Shown here piece after piece: positions 49,381 to 61,582 of a stretch of 64,000 nt of DNA; within the stretch, counting starts at the first letter, position 1, and each line of letters starts with the position of its first letter. The notes under the pieces were generated by a model. It was not told the DNA's origin, did not search any database, and saw only the letters and a program-made list of their open reading frames with translations. Origin of the DNA: Branchinecta lynchi (Eukaryota > Arthropoda > Branchiopoda > Anostraca > Branchinectidae); NCBI GenBank assembly GCA_023053575.1, contig JAKZAP010000008.1, positions 7,676,034-7,740,033 on the forward strand, written 5' to 3'. Both the position numbers and the translations under genes were made by a program.

Positions 49381-49599
49381 CTCTTCTTTTTCTTTGCTTT
49401 CTTCCTGCATTTCTTTTTGTTCTTCACTGCCCCCATTCGGGCTTTCCTGCAGTCAGAAGTATCACCTACATGTATAAAGGATGTTAAGAGGGTTACAAAA
49501 GGTGTGTTCATGTAGTTTAGCATGTAAAAGTTGGTTTGTAGAATTAAGAGTATTAAACTAAAAACTAAAGAAAAAAATCTCATTTCTAATCGAAAGTAT

Positions 49600-50130
49600 T
49601 TTACTTCGTCAAACTTCCTGTTTTATCTATATTTCGGGTGAACTATTCCTCCGATAAGAAAATATATTTCAAGAACGGATTCACCATGTCTCTTTACCAC
49701 TATACCGCCCCCTATTTTCAACTTCTCAAATTCAACTCAACTCAAAATTCAACTTCTCGAGTCAACCAAATTTCTGGGTTTTGTTGAATTTAAGCAAAAT
49801 TACTTGTCTGACAAGTAAGTTAAGTTCAGAAATGGATTTGTCGCGTGTTCGTACACCGGATGCGAACCTCTAATCGACTAAAGAATGAACCTTTTTTTTT
49901 TGTTTACCAACATTCAGATTTCGGCCGGATTCCGGGCGAACTACATGTGCTTGGAGAAAATGATGTTCGTCTACGGACTTAGAATTTCTCTTTAGAATTT
50001 GAACCTCTAATGAACTACAGATGAAACTTTTTTTTTAACAAATTTTCTGATTTATGTCCGGTGACAAAACAATGTTTATTCGCGAAGAGTCGATTTTCAT
50101 ATTGAAGTTTTCTCTTTCGCATTTGTGGTA
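49600..50130 (+). repeat. Diverged family 1 core units
   Basis: TTTCGGCCGGATTCCGGGCG near 49921 and weaker relatives on both sides. No end modules were found. Confidence 0.45.
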
Positions 50131-50639
50131 CGTCTCTGTTCTTATACAATCCTTGGATGTTTAGCAACTATACGACGGTAAACGGTTCCCGGGAAGTGTA
50201 TCTATAAGTAAGAAGCGTACACAAATGGCCGATTATCGGTCTGATGTTTGCAACACCTAATATCGTCTAATATCTACAGCGTTTGATATTTTATTCCTTA
50301 GCTACGAGACCCGATCTCGATCAAAGGAGAGACCAGAAAAATATCGTTTGTTCTTCTGTTTAAATTTAGAGGTTCAACGAGCGGTTCTTGTCGGGAAGCA
50401 TCCACATTCTCACCTCCCTACTACAGCCTGTTGTGGAACAATCGAAAATCCTCCGGAGCCAAAATAATTCAGTGTATTTAAAAAGAATATACTAAAATGA
50501 TGCTGACTTTTTAGTTCCTATCCACTATTGCGAGCGCTGTAGCAGTTTTCGGATTCCGGTTTTCACCGTATTTTCTGGAGTTCATAACTCGTTAACCAGT
50601 TTAAATATCAAGTTCAAACTTGGTACACTAGTGGGTATT

Positions 50640-51470
50640 GGGGTCTAGTTGTGCTTTATGAGGGTCCCACCCCCACCCCATCCCGGTTCAAGGGGCAAAT
50701 GGGCCCAGATTGCCCAGTGAATTCTGTTCAGAACTTGACAGGAACTGGACATGGGACGATGAAATTCCTTGTACATGTAGACCCTATAGCTGGGAAATTG
50801 CTTTTGAAGTTGCACCTCCCCCACCCACTCCGTTCATGGGATGCTGGGCCTAGATTCCCCAGGAATTAAGTTCGTTACCCGTGACAGGAATCAACAGGTA
50901 TCAAGTTGAAACATGGCACGTTTGTGAGCATCGGAGTCTTTTTTTTACTTTTTGCGGGTCCCAAACTCCACCCCCACTTGGTTCAGGGGCAATTGGGCCC
51001 AGATTGCCCATTTTGTAATGGTTTTAACTTGACCATAGCTTGAGATAAGGCGATGAAATTCCTTTGTGTTTTTGGGTCATAGCGGTTGGGGATATGAATG
51101 AATGAATGAAAAAATCTATTTCCCATCAAAATTGGCCCGAGGGGACCTAGACGGAGTAAACAAAATAGAAAAGAAGAGAAAAAAAACAAGAACACGCAAT
51201 ACAATATTTTAACACAACAACAATGTGTGGAGTTGAACCCCCACCCTGCCCGATCATGGGCAAGTGGCCCAAAGTGCCCATGAAATTTTGTTTGACCCGT
51301 GACTGGAATTAAACTCTAATCTAAAAAAAGGTGTAAATATGTATTTTGATGGGTCCCCCCCCCTCTCCCTCCATCCCCCCCCCCCTCCTGTTCATGGGCA
51401 GCTGGGCCCAGATTTCCCATGAGTAAAGTTCGGCTGTGACAGGTCACAAGTTCAACTCTTGTATATCTGA
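50640..51470 (+). repeat. Diverged tandem repeat with CCCACCCC/GGGCCCAGATT blocks
   Basis: GGGCCCAGATTGCCCA or GGGCCCAGATTTCCCA near 50700, 51000 and 51405, each preceded by a C-rich run and followed by GACAGG..ATGAAATTCC. An ATGAATGAATGAATG tract at 51096 marks a probable insertion, minus-oriented by its tail. Confidence 0.6.
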
Positions 51471-51819
51471 GATCATATCTATGGATGAGGATTTTGGTTT
51501 AACAGCAATAAATAAGACGACGCGACGTATTTCTTTAATGAACAGTTGGAAACTAGACTGTTTTGTCATATGATCGATGATTTGCCGTTCTTAATGAATT
51601 GTGACAAAGGGGATATTAGGCTGCTACGATTTGGTTTATTGCACTTGTTATTACCTTGCTAATGGAAATAGGTATACAGGGTCGGACTGGCTGTCAGACC
51701 ATTGTTCGAACTCGACCTATTCGTCAACATTTCTCTGGATTTATACTTACGGTTTGTTTTTTTTTCGAGTCCCGAATCGAATCCGACCTCAAAAGAAATC
51801 AAATCATGTTATGTTTTTA

Positions 51820-52130
51820 TTTACCCCTATAAGTCGTATCTGTTTTGACAAAAACTTCCTGCCTTACTTCTGCCACTTTCCTGGTTTCGGCTGAATTCCG
51901 GAACTACCTGTCCGGCAAAAAAAAGAAAGCTAAAAAACGAACTCAGCATTTCTTCTTTCCCCTATATCGAACATCTAATCAACTTCAAGGTAAAATTTAA
52001 CTTATAACAAATTTTCCGGTTCCAGCCGGATTCCGGGCGAACTATATGTCCGGGTAAAAAATGATTGCCATACACGCATTCAGCATCTCTTTCTACCCCT
52101 AAATCGGATATCTAATCAACTACAAATACT
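51820..52130 (+). repeat. Tandem-core element family 1, truncated copy E
   Basis: Starts within the left module (CCCCTATAAGTCGTATCTG), keeps two core units and stops after TCTAATCAACTACAAATAC. The right module is missing. Confidence 0.65.
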
Positions 52131-53163
52131 TATCTGTTACAGTTTAGAGATCAGAGGTTACTAAAAAGCACTGATGTCTAAGGCAAATGAACGATTAATT
52201 GGACGATGTAAACCACACTTCTAGGTTTTCAAGGGTGCTTGTTATATTATGGGTTTTCTCTCGGGGACTAGGAATGAATTTGGGGCTCGTTAAGCACAAT
52301 ACCTTTTAAGCGCAGTGTGTAGAAGTTGGGAAAAGATTAGAAACTGGAGGGATTCGTAAAATTCAGGGTTTGAAATCCGAATCCGAATCCAGCCGAACAA
52401 GCAGAAGATTCGAATCTGGATTAAAATCCGGCAAATAGCACTAATCCTAGACAGAGGCGTCACTAGTCACCACCACTACCCGTATCCAAGAAATATCAAG
52501 AGTTTACAAAATCTTTGGAACTTAACATGTTTATCAAATATTTGGCTTGACTCCCCGTGTTTTGGGTCTTAACTCGTATCTTGAAAGTGTCATCACAAAA
52601 TCAGTGACGGTATAACCTAGGTAGTTCTAGGCTAAGCTCTGTCTAAAAGACTAGAATGAGATTAATGCCGTCAGCGCGAATGTTGCACAGCAAATACCGC
52701 AGGCCATCTTGGAACGTTTGGTGTGGTTCAGGGATAACGGAAGAGGAACGGGATAGGGCGTTTGGCTGACTGTTTAAACCGCTGATGACCCTTCGCAAAG
52801 CTTGAACGGGTGGCATCTTAACTGTAGTTTGTAAACCCGGAAGGGGAAAGACTGTGAAAAGTTTTGTCGGAGGGGTTTGGTTTGTTCAGTTTTTTTTTTG
52901 TTTTGTACCGGGAAGGTGGGGAGGCGAAACCCCCGGGAAAAGAAAGGTTTGTTAAAAAAATTTTGATCAATCTTCCAAGTTTCATTGGCCCAGCTTATAT
53001 GGAACTGTCCGAACTAGCAAATCCGGAAGGGCAGGAAAGACGGACAGCCATTACGATCGCTGAATGGCAAACAACCGAAGACCGATGCATCGATAATTCG
53101 TTTTTCATCTTGACAATAAAAATGAAGAAGTATAGTCATTTAACACGATGGTTTTTTTTTCAG

Positions 53164-53324
53164 TTGCCTCGTATTTTGCCGACGCGACGGCCTGTCATCC
53201 ACAGTCAGAGTTCAAGAGTTGAACTCCTTCGCCAGATGTCCCAGAGTAGCACGTGCACGGGAACGAGCTCCCACAGACCACTGAATAGCTGCTCTGAAGA
53301 ACCTCAGATAATGTCCGCTAAAAG
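53164..53324 (+). CDS. Unrecognised gene, putative second exon
   Basis: Lies between a polypyrimidine-AG acceptor (T-run then CAG at 53161-53163) and a GTAGCT donor, phase 0 in and phase 2 out. The 53 codons are polar, rich in Ser, Arg and Gln (for example LLRQMSQSSTCTG) and end SAK plus two bases. They look like a cytoplasmic region. The frame stays open upstream of the acceptor through low-complexity sequence, which I regard as intron. Confidence 0.5.
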
Positions 53325-54524
53325 GTAGCTTGTTTTTACCCAGCTGTCTCGGTCATTAAAATATCCACCCTTTGACGAAATAACGGCAACCTGAGGTCAG
53401 CTTTTAAGCATAAATTGACGGCTACAATCAATATCGAGGGACCCGTGGCCATCTGGCGGAAATGAACTATCTCAAAGTCCATTAACGTAATAAAGCCACA
53501 TATCGTCACCATAAAATGTACACCTCATAGACCAATAGAGTAAAAGGGGTTTGTCTTTAATTTTGCTAGGATCCTAAGCTTCTCCCAAGCAGTATATTTT
53601 CTGGTCCGTAATCCGCGACTATCACTCTTGTATTTTTTCGCAGGGTGTACTTGCTTTACCCAGGAAACCGGTTGGAGTTGACTCCTTAGGCTGTAATCCT
53701 TAGACACTCTTCTGCCTCTTAGGTCGTCTGGGTTCTAAACTGAAGTTGTTCGTCAGCTTCCTGGTTTTAGCCGAGGGACAGGTTCTATCCCGTACTAACA
53801 ACGTAATGAATACAGCAAGCACGACGACGAAAGCATTGTGCAAAAAAAAAAATCTCGATGCGAAGTTGCTCCTGGAGGTTTTAAGTCCGTCAAGTGAACC
53901 AGATTCCGCGGGGAATGTAGAATCGTAGAGTGTCTGTATACATCTGGAACAGCAGTGGTCCAACGGATCACAAATCTAAATAGAATTGGCTATATTCCAG
54001 TTCCGAGCTTCCAAGCGGACTATTTTCTGTAAATCCCTATACCTCACCATCAGCATTTACGTCAGACATAGTAAAATGGATCTACAGGCTGATGGATAGA
54101 AAATCTGCAATCTACGTCCCAAATAATTGGGTATTTGCATATATTTCAGTAGTAGAAAGTGAAAATTACCCACCATACCTTGTGGATTCATACTTTTTAC
54201 TATGTCTACACGAGTGTTGATTATGAGACATTGGGGGATTAACAGAAACTAGTCCAGTTAGAGCTCTGAACTGGAATAATTGCTGCGTTCGTTGCACTCC
54301 GGGCTGTCTCTGGTGTTTTGTCACCGGTGTCAGGTTCTTCTCTTGTAATGAGTTTTTTGGTTCACCGGTGGCTAGTCACCGGTGAGTGCAAAAACGGCCT
54401 AAATTCTAGGCTATGTGCGAAACCCATCAATTGACGAAAATTTGCAAACTTCTCGGTAAGGCCGGGCTCCCAAGAAGGTTCTGATTAGTCCGAACAAGTG
54501 AGATAAAACCGGACACCGGTTAGT
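53325..54524. other. Intron between putative exons 2 and 3 of the unrecognised gene
   Basis: TCACCGGTG recurs near 54318, 54362 and 54375. Nothing else was recognised. Confidence 0.4.
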
Positions 54525-55326
54525 TCAACAAGACCAAAGGTTTCAATGGGATCCCAAAAATGCAATATTTGATCCAGACAGTTGGGTCTTGTCTTTGCAA
54601 GATCCAGTCTTCGCCAATCTCCTTGAACGTTTTTACTATTACAGTTACAGTTACTATTAGATTTACTATTACTTACTATTCAGATATGGAGTCAGCATGT
54701 GTGTTTACCCCTATAAGTCATATCTGTTCTGAACTACTTGTCCGGCGAAAAAAGAAAGCTAAAAAACGAACTCAGCGTATCTTCTTTCCCCAATATCGAA
54801 CATCTAATCAACTCCAAATAAAACTTTTACTTATAACAAACTTTCCGGTTTTGGCCGGATTCCGGGCGAACTACGTATCCGGCAAGAAAATGGGTTTCAC
54901 CGTCGAGTTCAGCATATTTTCCTACCCCTAAATCCAACATCTAATCAACTTCAAATAAAACTTTTACTTTTAACAGACTTTCCGGTTTTGGCCGGATTCC
55001 GGGCGAAATACTTGTCCGATGACAAAATGGTTTTCACCATCGTGTACAGCATGTCTTCTTACCCTATAATCGACTATCACATTATCTGTTTAAAAATTTC
55101 ATTTGCCCCTTAATTTAAACCCCCTCCCCCACCCCTAAGTGTAGGGCTACAGAGCCCATCTACGAACTTGACCTTACTCTTGACCCAAAGAATCCTCACA
55201 CCAAGTTTCATCAAGATATCTCATTCCCTTCGAGAGTTATAGTGCGCACTGACGGACAGACGGACGGACGGACAACTTTTGCGATGTCATAGGTATCCCT
55301 CCACTTACGTTTTGGGATCCCAAAAA
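54525..55326 (+). repeat. Tandem-core element family 1, copy F (two to three core units)
   Basis: Left AACAAGACCAAAGGTTTC, core units at about 54801 and 54938 (137-bp period), right module GACGGACAGACGGACGG and terminal TTTTGGGATCCCAAAA. It lies between the second and third exons of the unrecognised gene. Confidence 0.88.
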
Positions 55327-55536
55327 TGGGTTATAAGACTGGTGACTGGTAGCCGGTGGATGAAAAAACGCCTCATAAGAATAACCAGAGACCACCGATG
55401 AGAGCTCCCGTGACCAAGAACGCAGCTAAATATTATGCTAATTGTTGAACGGCAGAAAGGCGTGCTTTGTTCAGAGTGCGGGGCAAGGTAGGCGAAAGGA
55501 CGAGGAACACTAATCTAATCACTTCTTATCTTCTAG

Positions 55537-55637
55537 AAGTCGGCTAAGGAACGGAATATTCGGGTTCCTCGCATTTGTGGCCGTCTTCAGCACCATACTG
55601 TTGGCATTCGTGTCATATCCTGTCCTCCAGTCATATG
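55537..55637 (+). CDS. Unrecognised gene, putative third exon (membrane segment)
   Basis: Bounded by a CTTATCTTCTAG acceptor and a GTAAGT donor. It enters in phase 2 exactly as the preceding exon requires and leaves in phase 1. It encodes basic residues (RSRLRNG) and then the hydrophobic stretch FGFLAFVAVFSTILLAFV, a good single membrane anchor. With the two upstream exons this gives a cytoplasmic tail of about 125 residues before the anchor, the layout of a type II membrane protein. No later exon was recognised before the window end. Confidence 0.55.
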
Positions 55638-56349
55638 GTAAGTGCATTCAGTAACATATCGCCATCTGTGGATCTCTCGCATTCTTTTGTGGATGGGGGG
55701 ATCTAGCCATATGACCTACTATCCGTATATGACCGAAAACTAGCCTTTCGGTAACAACAAAAATATACCTGAATTCGAAAAAGAGGGTTCGGCATTCGCC
55801 TGGCGCAGAGTTAGAGAGTAATGCGAAGACCTATCATTCCCATGCATCAAAAATGGTCCTCCGTCGCAGCGCCGCCCATCTCGCTTTGCGAGCTTCAGCA
55901 AACTGTTCGTGTTTGCAGTGGCGGACGTAGAAAATAGAAAGCCAGCGCTCATTAACGACTGGTTGAGTTTCAGTAGGGATGTTCGTGTCCTCTAGTGGAG
56001 CTAGTGTCGCTGCGAGTTGGCTGTGTGTCACTTTTTCAAAGTTCGGGTATTATTCTCTAGAGTTATTTTGCTCTTGCCTGGCGTCAGACTGAGGTAGTGT
56101 TAGGCGATTCTACGATGTATGGTTATTTTTCCCTTTCGATAATCGATATCGATAATTTTCTGACAATTTTTCGATCCCCTGTACGTCTCGTTTCGCTAAA
56201 ATTTAAAAATAAAATCTATTGTCAAATAGCATTTTGCGCCATTTTTTGTTAAAAAAAACTTCGGATAATATAAGAACTGAATTACGAAAAGTATATTGCT
56301 CGAACTTTGGATATAAAAGAGATATTTAAGTTTGAGTATTCACATTAAT

Positions 56350-57031
56350 GAGAAAATAGATTAATATGTCCAAATATCAGAAATTGATTCGCCGTGTGTT
56401 CTTACCCCGGCCAACCTCTAATCGACTTTTAATATTTCTACCAAATTTCCAAGTGTTGCCTGATTCCAGGCGAACTACTTGCCTGTATAGAAAACTGGTT
56501 TTAGATTTGGAATCAGTATGTCTCCTCACCCCTACATCTCGTATCTCATTAGGTTTTAAAACTTCTTGACTTACTTCTGCCAAATTTGCGTTTTCAGTCG
56601 GATTCCGGGTGATCCACGTGTCGGGCAAGAAAATAAAGTTCAAAAACGAATTCAGCATGTCTCCTTGCCCGTCTATGGAACCTCTAATCTATTTCCCATA
56701 AAACTTCTACTTTTAAAAAGTTTTCCGGGTTTGGCCGGATTCCGGGCGAACAATTATCCGGCGAGAAAATAATATTCATATACGGATTCAGCATTGTCTC
56801 CTTACCCATATATCGACTATCTCATTAAATTTAATTGAAAACCCTCCCCCAAATGTAGGGCAGCGAAGCCCATCGAAAAACATGACATGTACTTTGACCC
56901 AATGAATGCTCATACAAAGTTTCATTGAAATATCTCTGCCCCATCGAGAGTTATCGTGCTAACAGACGGGCGGACGGACGGACAAACTTCATCATAGCTA
57001 TCCGGTCACTGACGTTTTGGGATCCGCAAAA
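56350..57031 (+). repeat. Tandem-core element family 1, copy G
   Basis: Core units with GGCCGGATTCCGGGCG and the right module (TCATTGAAATATCTC, GGGCGGACGGACGGAC) ending TTTTGGGATCC. The left end is eroded. Confidence 0.7.
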
Positions 57032-57304
57032 GAGAAAACCAAGCGGTTTTGGTTCGCCGTATCACAGTTTCAAGTGTTTTGTGTAAAATGTTTGAGTAAC
57101 TTATTATTGAAAATGTAGAATGTCCGGTTTTGAATTTGTCTTAGTAAAATGTCTAGGATGCGCCCAAATACTCATTCGGTTTGTAATGTGCTGAAAGATG
57201 CACATGACAGTAACGAAATGTTTGCTGTTGGGACCTATGATGTGCAACGTGATTTTGTCTCGATAATAGATCCAGAAGGTTATAACTTGTAAAGTCGGGA
57301 GTTG

Positions 57305-58100
57305 AAATAGATACGGTACTTTTATGATATGTGCTTAAAGTGCTTGCTAAATTGCCTTATTTGCAAAAGCTAACTGTTGATATCCCGTTTGAAAAGGGTA
57401 TCAAACAAGGGTCGATAACGTCCCCTATCGTGTTCGATAATGCGCAGTGCCGTCTTTTACTTTTGGTGGACCCTAGGCTATCCATGGATTTTTGGCCCCT
57501 TTTTTCAGTCAAAAACGTAGAACCGATAGTACATTAACACACGATTCTCGGTAGAGCCACACCATGGTCACATGTGAGCAAAATTTCAGTAATGTAAACA
57601 ATGGAGGTGCTACGCGGCAGTACGGTTAGCAACCGTAGCCTGATTTCTCACCAATTTACACCGGCCGCTTGGCCTCTCTTTTCCCCTGGCCCCCAGTACC
57701 GGCCTAACCGGCCTAGAGGTAAAGACGGCATTGATAATGCGATGCTCTCTGCTCAAAATAGTGTTGATGCATCTTTTACGAAGTTTTGTTACGCAGACGA
57801 TCTCTTTACATTAGCCAAACTGTTGCTGGTCTTGAACGGTATTTCCGGGATTTAAGCTGTAATTATGACAAGATTGGTGTGTCACTTAATCCTAGTAAAT
57901 CCCAAGCGCTTCTGTTTAATTGCAAAGATTATAATAGAGCTTCGGTCAACTTGGGAGATACTGTTGCAACTCGAGTTGACCATCTTATCTATTTGGGTAT
58001 CCCAATTGGCCGAACTGCTACGCGGAAGCGTCTGCAACAAATATCATATGTGTAGTAAACTTCTCTCGTGGATTGTCAATAGTTACGAATAGTCGTTTTT
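57305..58100 (+). pseudogene. Second LINE fragment (reverse transcriptase), interrupted
   Basis: Plus strand: IPFEKGIKQGSITSP (RT motif before the palm), then after the insert FTKFCYADDLFTLAK with the YADD catalytic box, then GVSLNPSKSQALLF and VDHLIYLGIPIG. One frame change follows the YADD region. Both ends are truncated. The family resembles CR1/L2-type or related LINEs and differs from the element at 33-37 kb. Confidence 0.85.
57445..57733. mobile_element. 289-bp hAT MITE inside the LINE, perfect 8-bp duplication
   Basis: Ends CAGTGCCGTCTTTTAC and GTAAAGACGGCATTG. ATAATGCG flanks both sides exactly (57437-57444 and 57734-57741). Ignoring the insert and one duplication leaves the LINE reading frame open across the site. 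Confidence 0.93.
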
Positions 58101-58395
58101 TGTAACCACTCGAGGAAACCTTGAGTGATGGAGACAAATCCTAACTTCGGAAAATGTACCTTAAATTTCAAAATGTCTACATGGTATCCCGCCTTAGTCG
58201 AAAGATAGACCACGAATTAGAAAATACGGTCTGTGGGAACCAATAACTGAAATGACCGAACAATATAAGTGGATGACTTTTTAATGTTATTGGTTATACT
58301 TTTTTCTGTAGTTCGTTGTGATATTTTTTGTTTCTTTTTTCTGTTGTTTTGTCTTTCTTTTCCTTATACTCCGCCTCGTGCTTATGTAGCTTTTG

Positions 58396-59390
58396 TAGTT
58401 GGGCAATGCATAATATATAAATATTTGACAATGCAAAACAGATACGTCGGCTACATTTTCACTTTGAACAAGACCAAAGGTTTCGATGAATCCCAAAAAT
58501 CTAATATCTCATCCAGACAATTAGGTCCTGTCTTCTCCAGATTATGTCTTCGCCAGACTCCTTAAGCATTTTTACCACACAAGTTTAGAAACAGATTAAG
58601 GCCAAATAGCTAATCATCTGAGAAAGCAAGTTCTGATATGGATTCAACATGTGTGTTTACCCCTATAAGTCAAATCTGTTCTGACGAAACTGATCGATAC
58701 TTCGTGCCTTAGCTTACTTCTGCCAAATTTCCGGTTTCTGCCGAATTCGGCAACTACTTATCCGACAGAATAACAAAGCTTAAAAAGGAATTCAGCGTAT
58801 CTCCTTACCCCTATATCGGACATCTAATCAACTTCAAATAAAGCTTTATCTCCTGAAAAATTTTCCGGTTTCAGCCGGATTCCGCGAGAACTATGCGTCC
58901 GGGTAAAAAAAAAACGATTGTCATTACGGATTCAGCATCTCTTCTTACCCCTACATCAGAATCTAATCAACTACAAAAGACATTTGCTTTTAACAAATTT
59001 TCCGGATTTGGCCGGATTCCGGGCGAACTACTTGTCCGGGGAGAAAATGGTTTTCACCACCGTGTTCAGCCTGTCTTCTTATCCCATAATCGACTTAATA
59101 ACATTAGCTGTTAGAAAATTTTTTGTTTGACCCTTAATTAACCCCACCCCTAAATGTAGGGCTAGCCCGTCTACGTATTTGACTTTACTCTTGACCCAAA
59201 GAATCCTCACACCAGTTTTCATCAAAATATCTCATTCCCTTCGAGAGTTATCGTGCTCACCGACAGACGGACAGACGGGCAGCTTTTTTGATGTCATAGG
59301 TATCCCTCCACTTACTTTTGGGATCCCAAAAAGTGAAGCTGAGGTATACGTTTTGCATTGTCAAATAAGATTTGCAGTCAGATTGGGCTG
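58396..59390. mobile_element. Penelope-like palindrome split by a family 1 element
   Basis: TTTGACAATGCAAAACAGAT and CGGCTACATTTTCACTTT on the left are complementary to AAAAGTGAAGCTGAGG and CGTTTTGCATTGTCAAAT on the right, followed by the tail GCAGTCAGATTGGGCTGAAG. Between the arms sits the family 1 copy 58465-59332. Confidence 0.7.
58465..59332 (+). repeat. Tandem-core element family 1, copy H (three core units)
   Basis: Left AACAAGACCAAAGGTTTCG, core units near 58727, 58861 and 58997, right module GACAGACGGACAGACGGG and TTTTGGGATCCCAAAA. Confidence 0.88.
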
Positions 59391-59569
59391 AAGGAATATC
59401 TAACATATAGGCCACATGCATAGGCTACATACATTTGTTGTTGATTACATGGGATGCACTTGTGCCATCGTCAGTAATTAAGTTACGTTTTGTTACGTTA
59501 ATATCCGTTTTACTTGTCAAATATGACTCGCAGTCAGCTTGGACTGAAGGAATATCGAAAATGTATCTT

Positions 59570-59890
59570 TTGGTCAAACATTTTTTTTTTCACTTTGCAG
59601 GTAAGATGCGCACTTCAAGTGTGCTAAACATTTATTTGCAAGCGTAAAACCCTTGAGGCAAAAATGGTTGTGTACCCTTGGGGACCAGGAAAATCTATCG
59701 TTTGCTCAAAAGTATTTTTTTTACTTTGCGGTTAAGATGAGTACTTTAAGGAATTCATTCAGAATTCTTGAGGCAAAGAGAGGAAAGAAAGTGTTCTTTT
59801 TTTTTTCAAAATTTGTCTTTACTTTGTGGTTAAGATGCACACTGTAAGGGGACTAGGAATTCATTTGTAGAAAACACCCTGAAGCAGAAA
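59570..59890 (+). repeat. Dispersed repeat (AAAACCCTTGAGGC family)
   Basis: AAAACCCTTGAGGCAAAAATG and TTGCTCAAAAGTATTTTTTT, then a second partial unit; related to 41620-41985 and 46170-46840. Confidence 0.5.
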
Positions 59891-59899
59891 TGAGAAACA

Positions 59900-60945
59900 T
59901 CAGAGGCATTTAATCTTCATATTTATCCAGTTTCATTAAGATCTGATTACAGGTTCGAAAGATGTGCATGTCTCAAGTTTCCTTATTTTTCCTCCCTCCA
60001 TTCTTCCCCGCCCCTCGATGGTCGGATCTGGGAATGACTATTTTCAAGCCAATCTTTTGATTCTCTAACGCGCCAGCCAAGTTTCATCGTCCTAGCACAT
60101 CTGCACGAATCTTAAACCGCGATCACCGGAATTTCGCACCACAGTGCCCGGATCCGGTTCGGTTCCGTAAACGATGTATCTAGGGTGTTTGTTCCTCCCG
60201 CCAAGTTTCATCCCGATCCCTCCATTCTGAGCGTCTCACAAGATTTCCGGTTCCCCCCTCCAACTCCCTGAAAAATGCCTGACCAGGTCCGAACTTAACA
60301 TGGGACTTATGAAACACGAGGTTTTTTCCAGATATCAAGTTTCATAAAGATCCGATCACCTGTTCAAAGGTTATGTATACCTCAAGATTCCCCTCCCTTC
60401 ACCCCCCCCCCACGGTGGTTCGGTCGAGGAACACACTATTTTTAAATTGATTTGGTGGGTTCCCTGATACACCTGCCAAGTTTCATCCCTTAGCGCATCT
60501 GGAAGTACCTTATCTCGGGATCATCGGAATTCTGGAACCCCCTTCCAGCTCCCCCACCGTTTCATCCCTGATCCTTCCAATCTGAGAGTGTCGCACGATT
60601 TCCGGTTCGCCCCTCCAACTCCCCCCAAAGTGACCGGATCCGGTTCGGGCTTGAAATGGGACATCTGGGCTGAGACACGAGATCTTTCCAAATGTCAAGT
60701 TTCATCTCCCGTTCAGAAGTTATGTGTACCTCAAATTCTGAATTCCTCCTCCCTCCAGTCTCCCCCCACGATGATTGGATTGGGGAAGTGACTATTTCCA
60801 AGTTATAGTTTTGTCGGGTTCCTAAGTTTCATCATCCTATCACATCTGGAAGTACCCTAACTCGCAATCACCGGACCGGCCGACCGACCGACGGAAAAGT
60901 GATCGGTCTATGGCACTTGGCCAGAAGGCAAGTGCCATAAAAACT
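59900..60945 (+). repeat. Tandem-core element family 2, copy with hairpin end
   Basis: Two to three long units with CAAGTTTCATC, GATCCGATCACCTGTTC and CCGGATCCGGTTCGG, then GACCGACCGACGG and the stem-loop TATGGCACTTG/CAAGTGCCATA at 60909-60939. Confidence 0.75.
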
Positions 60946-61582
60946 ACGCAGTTCTGCTATTATATTCCGTCGTCCGTGACCTAGCACTGCTCCACCGACA
61001 GTTTCTCCGACAGATTTTTTTCTTCGTTTCCCAGTTCGTCCCTGTTATCCCTATATTTTCCTTGTTAGGGTCCCATTCTTCTCGTAATCTGTGTCCAATG
61101 GACGGGATCCAAGAAGTGGTTTCATGCTAGTCTTAAGTTTGGCCACTTGTGAGGGATGAAAGGATATTAAGAGTTGCTGCTTTATTAGGTTCCGTTCGAA
61201 CGGAGTCTGGGATAGCCAGTCGGTTGGAAGCATAAAACTAGTCGTTCGGCTTCGTTTTCGTTACAGTCGCAATTCGTTTTCGATGTCACAAATTTTAGTC
61301 CTTGTAGGAAAACGCGTGTCAGGGATACAAACTGCTTCTGGCAGTTTGTGATGAATATCGTGAGTCTGCTATGAAAGGAAAGATGGACGAGAAAATGTCA
61401 GTTATGAAGTGATTGAAATTTTTTACCCTATGCAATCACGTTAGATGGGGGAAATATCAAAGAAGATGTATTTAGACTGTCGTTCGAGGTCGACTGTTAG
61501 CATAGTCGTGTCCCCATAGGGGTACACCTTTTTACAACTTCATACTACTATTTTGAGACGAATGTTTTATCGGAATCCGGTA
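60946..61582. other. Unassigned spacer
   Basis: No element ends or coding signal recognised. Confidence 0.4.

Noticed and set aside
52864..53163. Continuous ORF upstream of the putative second exon of the unrecognised gene
   Set aside because: It is low-complexity sequence with a poly-T tract directly before CAG; this fits an intron and acceptor better than coding sequence.
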